Shown here piece after piece: positions 1 through 7,608 of a DNA stretch of 64,000 bases. The stretch is from assembly GCF_005146945.1 (NCBI RefSeq), contig NZ_SWMS01000027.1, positions 28,298 to 92,297 on the forward strand, read 5' to 3'. The notes below the pieces were generated by a model. That model was given only the letters and a program-made list of their open reading frames with translations, searched no databases and was not told the origin of the DNA. Both the position numbers and the translations under genes were made by a program. Source of the DNA: Prauserella endophytica (GTDB lineage: Bacteria; Actinomycetota; Actinomycetes; Mycobacteriales; Pseudonocardiaceae). Positions within the stretch are counted from its first letter, which is position 1; each line of letters starts with the position of its first letter.

Positions 1-453
1 CAGGCGCGGAACCAGCTGCGGCTGCCCACTCCGAAGATCAAGGCGAATCCGGCTGGTGATCAGCTGGTCAGCCTGCCGACCTGGTTGTGGCTGGACCGCA
101 GCAGCTGGGGCGACGTTTCGGCCACCGCCTCGGTGCCGGGGGTGTCGGTGACCGCGGTCGCGAGGCCGACCTCGGTGACCTGGTCGATGGGTGACGGCGG
201 CTCGGTGACCTGCACCGGCCCTGGCTCACCGTTCCCCGCCGGTGGTGATCCGAAGAGCGCCTCACCGGACTGCGGCTACACCTACAGGACGTCCTCGGCC
301 GGGCAGCGCGCCGACGCGTTCCCAGTGACCGCCACCGTGAACTGGACCGTGACGTGGTCCGGCGCTGGCCAAGGCGGCACATTCCCGAACATGACGACCT
401 CGGCGTCGGTGGCGTTCCGCGTGGCTGAGAGCCAGGGAATCGCGACCGGCTGA
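1..453 (+). CDS. C-terminal part of a secreted/membrane-associated protein (5' end outside window)
   Basis: The frame is open from base 1 to the TGA at 451-453, giving 150 residues with no start codon that has a ribosome site, so this is the tail of a longer gene. The visible part is rich in Thr, Ser, Val and Gly with many WTVTWS-like beta-strand patterns and one Cys pair, as in extracellular beta-sandwich domains of actinomycete surface proteins. No catalytic motif is visible. It lies directly upstream of the Tad pilus genes and in the same direction, as do unnamed secreted proteins of similar clusters in other actinomycete mobile elements, so a role at the pilus or cell surface is inferred. 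A hairpin follows it. Function not recognised. Confidence 0.6.
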   Translation, partial: QARNQLRLPTPKIKANPAGDQLVSLPTWLWLDRSSWGDVSATASVPGVSVTAVARPTSVTWSMGDGGSVTCTGPGSPFPAGGDPKSASPDCGYTYRTSSAGQRADAFPVTATVNWTVTWSGAGQGGTFPNMTTSASVAFRVAESQGIATG

Positions 454-463
454 ACCGAAGCCT

Positions 464-482
464 CCCGCCTCATGAGGGCGGG
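464..482 (+). terminator. Small hairpin after the first gene
   Basis: CCCGCC (464-469) pairs with GGCGGG (477-482) around a 7-base loop, 10 bases after the stop codon. There is no T tract. It could attenuate transcription between the partial gene and the SAF-domain gene; it is short and only moderately convincing. Confidence 0.35.
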
Positions 483-573
483 CGTGCACAACGAAACACC
501 CTGTTGAGAGCAAGGCACGTCGAACACCCGAGTCGACGCGTCGCGATGGCGTCATGCCTGAAGGAGGTCGGTG

Positions 574-1287
574 GTGACCACTACCGCAGGTTCGACCAGC
601 ACGGACACGACGACGCAGAAACCAGCGTCGCCGAACGCGTGGGCTGGCCGCGACGGCAAGACTCCTTCGCGCTTGAGCGGCAGCGGTCGGCGCCGCCGCG
701 TGCCCTACCTGTTGCTTGGTGTCCTGCTGGTTCTGGTGTGCGCGGCCGGAGGTGTGTTCGCCGGAATGCAGCTGGGCGACCGGGAAAGCGTGCTCGCCCT
801 GGCCCGTCCTGTTGCCGTAGGCCAAGTTCTGACGGCGCAGGATCTCAAGCAGGTCAGCATGGCCGCGGACTCCGGCATGGACGTGATGCCCGCATCGGCT
901 GCGTCCACAGTGGTGGGTCAGCCGGTTGCGTTCAGCCTGCCCGCCGGCTCGCTGGTGACCCGTTCGGTGCTCGGCGCACCGCAGATTCCGGCGCAGGGCA
1001 AGGCAATCGCCGCCGTGGGGCTGAAGCCGGGACAGTTCCCGCCCGACCTGTCGCCCGGTACCACCGTCGCGGTCCTCACGACTCCAGGGCAGGGCACAAC
1101 GACCGGAACGTCGACCGGTTCCGGGCAGACGTCGTCGTGGACCGCGGTGGTGACAGGCATTGCCACGCGCGAGACCGAGCAGACCACGGTCGTGTCGCTG
1201 CAACTGTCCGAATCGGACGCTCGCGCATTGGCATCGGCCCCGGCGGGACAACTCAGTCTGGTCGCGATCGCGGGAGGAGGCCGCTGA
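574..1287 (+). CDS. SAF-domain (CpaB/RcpC-like) pilus-assembly membrane protein
   Basis: The protein (237 aa) has a Ser/Thr/Arg-rich cytoplasmic N-terminus, one membrane segment around residues 45-65 (LLLGVLLVLVCAAGGVFAGM) and then an SAF-type domain beginning near RPVAVGQVLTAQDL. SAF domains in CpaB/RcpC proteins sit in the cell envelope and are thought to stabilise the Tad secretion channel. Two GTG codons stand in tandem at 571 and 574; the AAGGAGG at 561-567 is 6 bases from 574 but only 3 from 571, so 574 is preferred. The stop shares one base with the start of the next gene, which points to translational coupling within the Tad operon. Family assignment rests on domain order and neighbours. 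Confidence 0.75.
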   Translation: MTTTAGSTSTDTTTQKPASPNAWAGRDGKTPSRLSGSGRRRRVPYLLLGVLLVLVCAAGGVFAGMQLGDRESVLALARPVAVGQVLTAQDLKQVSMAADSGMDVMPASAASTVVGQPVAFSLPAGSLVTRSVLGAPQIPAQGKAIAAVGLKPGQFPPDLSPGTTVAVLTTPGQGTTTGTSTGSGQTSSWTAVVTGIATRETEQTTVVSLQLSESDARALASAPAGQLSLVAIAGGGR

Positions 1288-2129
1288 TGCTCATCGCCGT
1301 CTGCTCGCTGAAAGGATCGCCGGGCGTGACCACCCTGGCGACCGCGCTCGGCGCCCGCTGGCCGGGCCAGGAGAACCCGATCGTGGTCGAAGTCGACCCT
1401 GCCGGCGGTGACCTGATGGCCCGCTTCCGGCTGCCCGACACACCGGGCCTGGTCAGCTTGGCCGCGGCGGCACGAGGCCGCGGCGGCGCCGACCCGAATC
1501 TGCTCGCCCAGCACACCCAGCTTCTCCCCGGTGGCCTGCGGGTGGTGCTCGGCCCGGTCGGCGCCGAACAAGCTCGCGCCGCCCTGGCGGTGCTGGCCTC
1601 GGGGCCGTCCTCGCCACTGCGGCGGGCCGCCGACCAGCCGGAGACCACGGTCATCGCCGACTGCGGCCGGGTCGATCCCGACTCACCCGCGTTCCCGATC
1701 ATCCGCAGCGCGGACGCAATGCTGCTAGTTGCCCGCCCGCACGATGACGAGCTCGCACACGTTGCCCTCAAGCTGCAGGCCGCCCAGCAGTGGTCGCGCC
1801 GCCCATGCTTCGTTCTGGTCGGCGACGGCTACCCGACCGCGGAGGTGTCCCAGGCGCTGCGCATCCCGGTGATGGGTCGCGTGCCGGGGGACGACAAAGG
1901 CGCCGCCATGCTGTGCGGCCAGGGCACCGGTCGACGTGGGCTCGACAAGTCCGCACTCGGTCGCGCAGCCGCCAAGATCGCGCTCAACATCTACGCACAC
2001 GGGCACTCGCCGGCCACGAGCAACGGCAGTCGTGCACCGCACCTGCAGGTGGCCGTTCCGGGTGAGCCGGTCTCGGGCGCGGCCCTGCAACCGCTCGGGC
2101 CGCAGACCCGCAATGGAGCGACGTCATGA
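1287..2129 (+). CDS. TadZ/CpaE-like MinD-family ATPase with altered P-loop
   Basis: A 280-residue ParA/MinD-type protein. In Tad systems the TadZ/CpaE member is a polar placement factor for the pilus machine. The N-terminal motif CSLKGSPGVTTLATAL corresponds to the deviant Walker A (consensus KGGxGKT): the signature lysine is kept but the lysine before Thr is Val here. The following VEVDPAGGDL fits the A' box and VIADCGR fits Walker B. Loss of the P-loop lysine suggests weak or absent ATP hydrolysis. GGAGGAGG lies 7 bases before the ATG. The gene overlaps the SAF gene by one base and the next gene by four (ATGA). An in-frame extension upstream to 504 is a shadow of the SAF gene. Confidence 0.75.
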   Translation: MLIAVCSLKGSPGVTTLATALGARWPGQENPIVVEVDPAGGDLMARFRLPDTPGLVSLAAAARGRGGADPNLLAQHTQLLPGGLRVVLGPVGAEQARAALAVLASGPSSPLRRAADQPETTVIADCGRVDPDSPAFPIIRSADAMLLVARPHDDELAHVALKLQAAQQWSRRPCFVLVGDGYPTAEVSQALRIPVMGRVPGDDKGAAMLCGQGTGRRGLDKSALGRAAAKIALNIYAHGHSPATSNGSRAPHLQVAVPGEPVSGAALQPLGPQTRNGATS

Positions 2130-3568
2130 CCCGGCCCGGACTCGGCGACAGCCGCGTGACAACCACGTCCAACGGAGCAGGCCCGGATGCGGTTCCGTCA
2201 AACCTGCCCGGCCCTGCGGAGCTCCCGAACCGACCTTCCGGAGAAGCCGCTGCCGTGGAGCGGTTGCGGACCTACCTGCGCGAGCAGCTGTCCACCCAGC
2301 TCAGCCAGCGCATCAGGGACGACGAGAGCGCTGGCCGTGCCCCGATGGGCACCGTTGCGCGCCGCCAGATGGCCGAGGCGATCTTGCAAGACGCGGCCGA
2401 GGCACATGCCCAGATAGAGATGCGCCAGGCCCAGGATCTGGTACGGCCGGACGTTGAGCAACGGGTGATCGCCGCCGTGCTCGACGAGGTCTTCGGTATG
2501 GCCGGTTTGGAGCCGCTGCTGGCCGACACCGAGATCGAGAACATCAACATCAACGGCTATGACCGCGTCTTCGTGCGCTACGCAGACGGCCGCCGACGCC
2601 GGTTGCCACCGGTGGTGGGCTCGGACACCGAGCTGATCGAGCTCATCCGCGACCTGGCCACTCGGTCCGGGGTGGAGGAGCGCCGCTTCGACCGCGGCAG
2701 CCCGATCGTCAACTTTCAGTTGCCAGGCGGCGAGCGTGTCTCGGCGGTCATGGCCGTCACCATGCGGCCGTCGGTGTCGATTCGGCGCCACCGGTTCACC
2801 AAAGTCACTCTGGCGGAGCTGCGCGAGAACGGCACCATCGACCACGCGCTGGAGTCTTTCCTCGCCGCGATGGTGCGCGCCCGGCGCAACGTGCTGGTCA
2901 CCGGCGGCACGGCGATCGGCAAGACCACGCTGCTGCGCGGCCTGGCCTCGGCCATCCCGTCGTGGGAGCGGTTGCTGACGATCGAGGACGTGTTCGAGCT
3001 CGGCCTCGGCGAGGACGCCGAGGCGCACCCGGATGTGGTGGCGATGCAGGCCCGTGAACCCAACCTCGAAGGGGTCGGGGCGGTCACGCTGTCGGACCTG
3101 GTGTGGCAGTCCCTGCGCCAGAGCCCGGACAGGGTGATCGTGGGCGAGGTCCGCGGCCCGGAGGTCATCCCGATGTGCAACGCGATGTCTATGGGCAACG
3201 ACGGCAGCATGGGCACCCTGCACAGCAGCTCCAGTCAGGGCGCGTTCACTAAGCTCGCTGCCTACGCCGTGCAGGGCCCCGAGCGGTTGCCGATGGAAGC
3301 GACCAACCTCTTGGTCGCGGCGGCGCTGCACTTCGTGGTGCACCTGGAAAAGCCCCGCGACGACCCGAGCAAGCGCGTGGTGTCCTCGATCCGGGAAGTC
3401 GTCGGCGCCGACGGCGCCCAGATCATCAGCAACGAGGTCTGGCGACCTGGCCCGGACCTGCGCGCGGTACCGGGTGCGCCGTTGCGCACCGACACCGTCG
3501 ACCTGCTCGTGGAGGCGGGCTACGACCCCGACCTGTTTGAGCGGCGCGAAGGGTGGTGGACGCCATGA
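2126..3568 (+). CDS. TadA/CpaF-family secretion ATPase
   Basis: A 480-residue hexameric secretion ATPase of the TadA/CpaF (VirB11-like) family that would power pilus extension at the inner face of the membrane. Seen: the N-terminal regulatory half, ENININGYDRVFVRYADG typical of CpaF, Walker A GGTAIGKTTLL near residue 262, the Asp/Glu-box region LLTIEDVFEL, Walker B-like RVIVGEVRGPEV, and the His-box region GSMGTLHSSSSQGA. The P-loop reads TAIGKT where most relatives have TGSGKT, so it remains functional by consensus. ATGA overlaps on both sides place it in one translationally coupled string with the TadZ-like and TadB genes. Confidence 0.9.
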   Translation: MTRPGLGDSRVTTTSNGAGPDAVPSNLPGPAELPNRPSGEAAAVERLRTYLREQLSTQLSQRIRDDESAGRAPMGTVARRQMAEAILQDAAEAHAQIEMRQAQDLVRPDVEQRVIAAVLDEVFGMAGLEPLLADTEIENININGYDRVFVRYADGRRRRLPPVVGSDTELIELIRDLATRSGVEERRFDRGSPIVNFQLPGGERVSAVMAVTMRPSVSIRRHRFTKVTLAELRENGTIDHALESFLAAMVRARRNVLVTGGTAIGKTTLLRGLASAIPSWERLLTIEDVFELGLGEDAEAHPDVVAMQAREPNLEGVGAVTLSDLVWQSLRQSPDRVIVGEVRGPEVIPMCNAMSMGNDGSMGTLHSSSSQGAFTKLAAYAVQGPERLPMEATNLLVAAALHFVVHLEKPRDDPSKRVVSSIREVVGADGAQIISNEVWRPGPDLRAVPGAPLRTDTVDLLVEAGYDPDLFERREGWWTP

Positions 3569-4488
3569 CCACGACCGCCGCCCTGTTCGGCCTGCTCGGT
3601 GCCGGTGCGGCGGTCGGTGTCCTGCTCGTCGTTGCCGGGCTGCGCGGTCGACCCGCCCGCGCGGCGACGCCGTCGCGGCTGAGCGCCTGGCTGGCCGCCC
3701 GGCACGACCGCAAGCGGGTCGGCTGGCTCGCCGTGGCCGTGCTCGCCGGCCTGGCCGTCGGCGCGGTCACCGGCTGGGTGGTCGCCGCCATCCTGACCGC
3801 GCTCGCGCTCGTCGGCCTGCCGCGGATCCTCGGCTCGAACGTCGACCACAAGCGCCACCTCGAACGCATCGAGGCGATCGCCGGGTGGACGGAAATGCTG
3901 CGCGACACCCTGGTGGCCGCGGCCGGCCTGGAACAGGCCATCCTCGCCACCGCCCCGGCCTGCCCCGAGGCGATCCGCGAAGAGATCACCGAGCTCGCCG
4001 TCCGGCTGGAGCGCGGCGAACGCCTCGCACCCTCCCTGCGCCACCTCGCCGACCAGCTGCGCGACCCCACCGCGGACCTGGTGATCTCCGCGCTCGTGCT
4101 GGCCGCCGAGCACCAGGCCCGGCAGCTGGCCGACCTGCTCGGCGAACTCGCCAGCGAGGCACGCGAGCAGGCGTCCATGCGGATGCGCGTCGAGGCCGGC
4201 CGCGCCCGTACCCGGACCAGCGTGCGCGTCATCGTGATCACCACGCTGTCCTTCGCGATCGGGCTGGTACTGCTCAACCGCGGCTACCTCGCCCCCTACG
4301 ACTCCGCGTTCGGGCAAATCATGTTGCTGTTCGTCGGCGCGCTGTTCGCGGCAGCTTTTACTTGGCTGGCAAGGATTGCGCGCATGCGTGAACCCGAGCG
4401 CTTCCTCACCGAGCTGGCCACGATCCGGCCCCACGACGCCGACGTGGACGTCGACGACCTGCTCACCGGGAAAGGGGCATCGTCATGA
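3565..4488 (+). CDS. TadB-like type II secretion F-domain membrane protein
   Basis: A 307-residue polytopic protein: membrane segments near residues 5-25 and 55-90, a cytoplasmic GspF-type helical domain in the middle (GWTEMLRDTLVAAAGLEQAI, then LERGERLAPSLRHLADQL) and a pair of membrane segments at the end. TadB and TadC form the inner-membrane platform that the TadA ATPase works on. The ATG at 3565 overlaps the stop of the ATPase gene by four bases; a GTG 12 bases earlier is in frame but overlaps more and has no better site. Followed by TadC with another ATGA overlap. Confidence 0.85.
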   Translation: MTTTAALFGLLGAGAAVGVLLVVAGLRGRPARAATPSRLSAWLAARHDRKRVGWLAVAVLAGLAVGAVTGWVVAAILTALALVGLPRILGSNVDHKRHLERIEAIAGWTEMLRDTLVAAAGLEQAILATAPACPEAIREEITELAVRLERGERLAPSLRHLADQLRDPTADLVISALVLAAEHQARQLADLLGELASEAREQASMRMRVEAGRARTRTSVRVIVITTLSFAIGLVLLNRGYLAPYDSAFGQIMLLFVGALFAAAFTWLARIARMREPERFLTELATIRPHDADVDVDDLLTGKGASS

Positions 4489-5378
4489 TCAGCGCGTTGT
4501 TGTGGGGCGCCGGGCTCGGCGTCGGCCTGTGGGCGCTCGTGGTCTACGTGTTCCCGCCGAGGCCGCCGCTGCGCGCTCTGGTCGACCGGTTGCACGCGAC
4601 GCCCGCACCACCACCGATCCTCACCGCGGACTCCGACGGCTGGGCGTTGCGCGTGGGCCGGCCGTTCATCAAGCCGTTGGCCGCACTCGGGCTGCCCAAC
4701 CGCAAGCTGCGCAACGACCTCGCGGTCACCGGCAAGAGCATCGAGCACCACCTGGCCGAGAAGGCCACGCTGGCACTGACCGGTCTGCTGCTGCCGATCC
4801 TGATGCACCTGCTGCTCGTCGTGGCCGACGTTGGTCTCGGCTGGGAAGTCCCCGCGGTCGCGAGCCTGCTCTTCGCGCTCGGTGGATTCCTGTTGCCGGA
4901 TATCAGCGTGCGGCAGGAAGCCGAGCGGCGACGCTCAACCTTCCGGCACGCGCTGTCGGCCTACCTGAACCTGATCCGGGTCCTGCTGGCCGGCGGCGCC
5001 GGAGTCGACGGCGCCCTGTCGGATGCCGTCGGCATCGGCAAGGGCTGGGCCTTCCAACAGCTGCGCCGCGCGCTGGTCACCGCCAAGCTGACCCGCACCA
5101 CACCGTGGTCGACCCTCGGTCAGCTCGGCACCGAGCTCGACGTGCATCAGCTGTCCGAGCTGGCCGCCTCGGTCAGCCTCGCCGGCACCGAAGGCGCTCG
5201 CGTGCGCGCCAGCCTCGCGGCCAAGGCCGCGGCGTTGCGCACCCGTGAACTCACCGACGCTGAAGGCGAAGCGCAGGCCGCCACCGAACGGATGAGCCTT
5301 CCCGTGGTGATGCTGTTCGGCGGATTCCTGATTTTCATCGGGTTCCCAGCCCTCGCGAGCGTGCTGGGAGGTCTCTGA
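4485..5378 (+). CDS. TadC-like type II secretion F-domain membrane protein
   Basis: A 297-residue second platform protein. It has an N-terminal membrane segment, paired hydrophobic segments around residues 95-145, a GspF-like helical domain (FRHALSAYLNLIRVLLAGG) and a C-terminal membrane segment (VVMLFGGFLIFIGFPALASV). Size and position directly after TadB and before the pilin match the tadABC order of Flp pilus loci. It begins four bases inside TadB. The 49 bases to the pilin gene carry the pilin's own ribosome site, allowing the pilin to be made in excess. Confidence 0.85.
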   Translation: MISALLWGAGLGVGLWALVVYVFPPRPPLRALVDRLHATPAPPPILTADSDGWALRVGRPFIKPLAALGLPNRKLRNDLAVTGKSIEHHLAEKATLALTGLLLPILMHLLLVVADVGLGWEVPAVASLLFALGGFLLPDISVRQEAERRRSTFRHALSAYLNLIRVLLAGGAGVDGALSDAVGIGKGWAFQQLRRALVTAKLTRTTPWSTLGQLGTELDVHQLSELAASVSLAGTEGARVRASLAAKAAALRTRELTDAEGEAQAATERMSLPVVMLFGGFLIFIGFPALASVLGGL

Positions 5379-5427
5379 GTTCCACAAGAACTGTCATACC
5401 GGACCCCGAACCACAGGGGAGAAGCTG

Positions 5428-5613
5428 ATGTTCACCGAAGTTCAGATCCTCATCGCCCGCATCCGGGCCGAGCTGGAGCGACTGCGCCGCGACGAAGCGG
5501 GCTACTCGACCGAGGCGGTCGTGGTCACCGCGTTGCTGGCGGCGCTGGCCATCGCGGTCATCACGATCATCGTCATCAAGGTCACCCAGAAAGCCAACGG
5601 CATCAACCTGTAG
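5428..5613 (+). CDS. Flp-like pilin (61 aa)
   Basis: A short protein with a charged N-terminal segment, a cleavage region RRDEAGYSTEAVVV and one hydrophobic helix (LLAALAIAVITIIVIKV) ending in a short polar tail. This is the architecture of actinobacterial Flp/Tad prepilins: cleavage after Gly with a Glu a few residues later, then the assembly helix. It would be the major pilus subunit. The ribosome site GGGGAGAAG lies shortly before the ATG. No prepilin peptidase (TadV/CpaA) gene is in the window, so processing would rely on a gene outside it or on a host enzyme. Confidence 0.85.
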   Translation: MFTEVQILIARIRAELERLRRDEAGYSTEAVVVTALLAALAIAVITIIVIKVTQKANGINL

Positions 5614-5617
5614 GCCG

Positions 5618-6109
5618 GTGACCACGATGCCTCGACGCCCCAGCCGACCCCGCACGCCGAACACACGCGAGCGTCCACACCGGACACGCGTGCGGGCGGC
5701 GCTGCGCAGGTTGCGGACGGATCAACGTGGCGCCGGCACGGTCGAACTCGTCATCGCCACGCCCCTGCTGTTGCTGCTGATCCTGCTGATCGCACAGTTC
5801 GCGCTCTACATGCACGCCACCCACATCGCCCAAGCCGCAGCGTCCGAAGCCTTGTCCGCGGCACGCGTGTACGGCGGTAGTACGGCCGCGGGCAATGCCG
5901 AGGGACAGCGAGTGCTCACACAACTGGGAAGTGGCCCACTGCAAGGAACATCGGTCAACGTCCAACGAGGACCAAACCAAGCATCCGTGACGGTCACCGG
6001 AACCGTAATCAACGTGATCCCGTTCGCGACCTTCACGGTGCACGCCGAAGCCGTTGGGCCCGTTGAGAAATTCACCCCGCCGACCGACACCGGAGCGGTG
6101 GCACCATGA
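5618..6109 (+). CDS. TadE-like minor pilin/pseudopilin
   Basis: A 163-residue TadE-family protein: a basic N-terminus, the motif TDQRGAGTVELVIA (Gly cleavage site with Glu at +5), a strongly hydrophobic helix (LLLLLILLIAQFALYM) and an extracellular domain of Ala/Ser/Val-rich sequence. TadE proteins are pseudopilins needed for Flp pilus formation. Translation begins at GTG 5618 or ATG 5627, three codons later; neither has a strong ribosome site and coupling to the pilin stop, four bases upstream, is likely. The gene overlaps the next one by four bases. Confidence 0.8.
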   Translation: MTTMPRRPSRPRTPNTRERPHRTRVRAALRRLRTDQRGAGTVELVIATPLLLLLILLIAQFALYMHATHIAQAAASEALSAARVYGGSTAAGNAEGQRVLTQLGSGPLQGTSVNVQRGPNQASVTVTGTVINVIPFATFTVHAEAVGPVEKFTPPTDTGAVAP

Positions 6110-6603
6110 CCGCGGCCCGCCGTCTTCCCGCGTTCGCGCGCTCGATGCGTGCGAGTATTCGCGCGCTGCGCCGGGACGACCGAGGCTCCGCTGCAGCCGA
6201 GCTCACTCTACTGACTCCGCTGCTGATCCTGCTGCTGTTGTTCGTGGTGTTCTGCGGCCGGCTTGCCGACACCAAGCTGCGGATCAACGACGTGGCGCAC
6301 CAAGCGGCACGCGCCGCCACTCTGGCCCGCACCCCATCGCAGGCCACCGCCAATGCCCAAGCCACCGCCAGCGCAGCCCTGGCGTCCGCCGGGATCACCT
6401 GCCAGTCGTTGTCGGTGTCCACCGACACTCAGGGACTCAAGCCGGGCTCCACGGTGACCGTCACCGTGTCCTGCAGCGTCGGCCTCGGTGACCTGACCTC
6501 GCTCGGTGTGCCCGGCAGTCGGACGTTCGAATCCAGCTTCTCCTCCCCAGTTGATGTGTGGCGCGGCACGTCAGCACCTGGCCAGGCGGGAGGTGCCGAA
6601 TGA
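6106..6603 (+). CDS. Second TadE-like pseudopilin
   Basis: A 165-residue protein with the same plan as its upstream neighbour: basic N-terminus, DDRGSAAAELTLL (Gly cleavage, Glu at +5), hydrophobic helix LLILLLLFVVFCGRLA and an extracellular domain with a Cys pair (ITCQSL and VSCSVG) that could form a disulfide. Its start codon overlaps the TadE stop (ATGA) and its own stop overlaps the next start, so the pseudopilins are made in fixed ratio. It could have arisen by duplication of the neighbour. Confidence 0.8.
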   Translation: MTAARRLPAFARSMRASIRALRRDDRGSAAAELTLLTPLLILLLLFVVFCGRLADTKLRINDVAHQAARAATLARTPSQATANAQATASAALASAGITCQSLSVSTDTQGLKPGSTVTVTVSCSVGLGDLTSLGVPGSRTFESSFSSPVDVWRGTSAPGQAGGAE

Positions 6604-7052
6604 CGTTCACTGCATCGCTGCGCCGCCGAACGCGCCGGCTGCGCAAGGACGAGGACGGTCGGGTGACCGCCTTCGTCGTCATCATCACGCTCGCCGCACT
6701 GCTGTTCGCCGGGCTCGTGCTCGACGGAGGGCTCGCCCTGGCCGCCAAGGTCCGCGCGATGGGCGAGGCACAGGAAGCCGCGCGGGCCGGCGCCCAGGAA
6801 ATCGACCTGACCGCCTACCGCGCCGACGGCACCCTGCGCCTGGTCCCACACCAAGCCAGCGCCGCCGCTCACAGCTACCTCGCCGCCACCGGCCACACCG
6901 GCACCGTCTCGGTCGCCGGCAACACCGTGAACGTGACCGTCAGCATTAACCAGCCGACCCAGCTGCTCGGACTGGTCAGCATCGGCTCAATCACCGTTAC
7001 GGGAACCGGGCAGGCCCAACCGCAACGCGGGATCTCCGGAGTACTCCCATGA
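6600..7052 (+). CDS. TadG-like pilus-associated protein
   Basis: A 150-residue protein starting at ATG 6600, which overlaps the previous stop. It has a basic N-terminus, KDEDGRVTAFVVIITLAALL (Gly but no Glu at +5, as often in TadG-type proteins), then GLVLDGGLALAAKVRAMGEAQEAARAGAQE, the conserved DGG...A..A segment of the TadE/TadG family, and a short Val/Thr-rich outer domain. It is much shorter than typical TadG proteins and lacks a von Willebrand domain. Probably a minor pilus component or assembly factor. Confidence 0.75.
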   Translation: MTFTASLRRRTRRLRKDEDGRVTAFVVIITLAALLFAGLVLDGGLALAAKVRAMGEAQEAARAGAQEIDLTAYRADGTLRLVPHQASAAAHSYLAATGHTGTVSVAGNTVNVTVSINQPTQLLGLVSIGSITVTGTGQAQPQRGISGVLP

Positions 7053-7106
7053 CGACCTTCACACGCATGTACCCAATTCAGTGCCACACCGGGGAAGGAG
7101 ACCAGG

Positions 7107-7544
7107 ATGGCGACCACTGAAGAGATCGAACGCCGCGTCGAGCAAGCCGACGCGGCCCGCAGCGCGAAGAGGGCCGCTGCGGCCAAGCGCGTCGGTGAAC
7201 TCGCACAGCTGCGGGCAGAGGTGGCCGAGAAACTCGGCGACATCGAGCGAGAACTCGGCGACGTCCTCGCTGAGTCCAGCGACGTCATCAGCGTTGACGA
7301 GCTGGCCAAGTTCACCGACGTACCGGCCACCGACCTCACCCAGTGGCTCAACGGCCGCAAGACGACTCGCCCCAAGCGCAAGCGGTCCACCGCCAGCACC
7401 GCTACCGCGAAACGGGATGCAAGCCAGGCATCGTCCACATCGACCCCGGCGCCGGCCACCCAGCCATCCGCGTCACCTGAGCTCGCCGGGCCTCGCAACG
7501 GCGCGGCGGACACCTCCACCCGAATTCCCACGCCGGTGACATGA
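7107..7544 (+). CDS. Coiled-coil protein with a possible HTH segment, Tad-operon associated
   Basis: A 145-residue soluble protein. Residues 3-60 are a charged heptad-like region (Ala/Glu/Arg/Lys rich); residues about 60-85 (ISVDELAKFTDVPATDLTQW) read like a helix-turn-helix; the C-terminal third is Ser/Thr/Pro/Ala-rich and disordered. GGAAGGAGA stands just before the ATG. It lies between the pseudopilins and the LysM/BTAD protein and is closed by a hairpin, so it appears to be the last gene of the Tad transcription unit. Function not recognised; a DNA-binding or structural accessory role is possible. Confidence 0.6.
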   Translation: MATTEEIERRVEQADAARSAKRAAAAKRVGELAQLRAEVAEKLGDIERELGDVLAESSDVISVDELAKFTDVPATDLTQWLNGRKTTRPKRKRSTASTATAKRDASQASSTSTPAPATQPSASPELAGPRNGAADTSTRIPTPVT

Positions 7545-7551
7545 CGCCGCT

Positions 7552-7575
7552 GGCTCCGCTGGCGACCGCGGAGCC
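7552..7575 (+). terminator. Perfect 8-bp hairpin ending the Tad unit
   Basis: GGCTCCGC (7552-7559) and GCGGAGCC (7568-7575) form a perfect GC-rich stem with an 8-base loop just after the coiled-coil gene. No T tract follows, as is usual in high-GC actinomycetes. Confidence 0.5.
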
Positions 7576-7608
7576 GTAAACCTGTACGTCCAAGGAATCG
7601 AGCACGCC

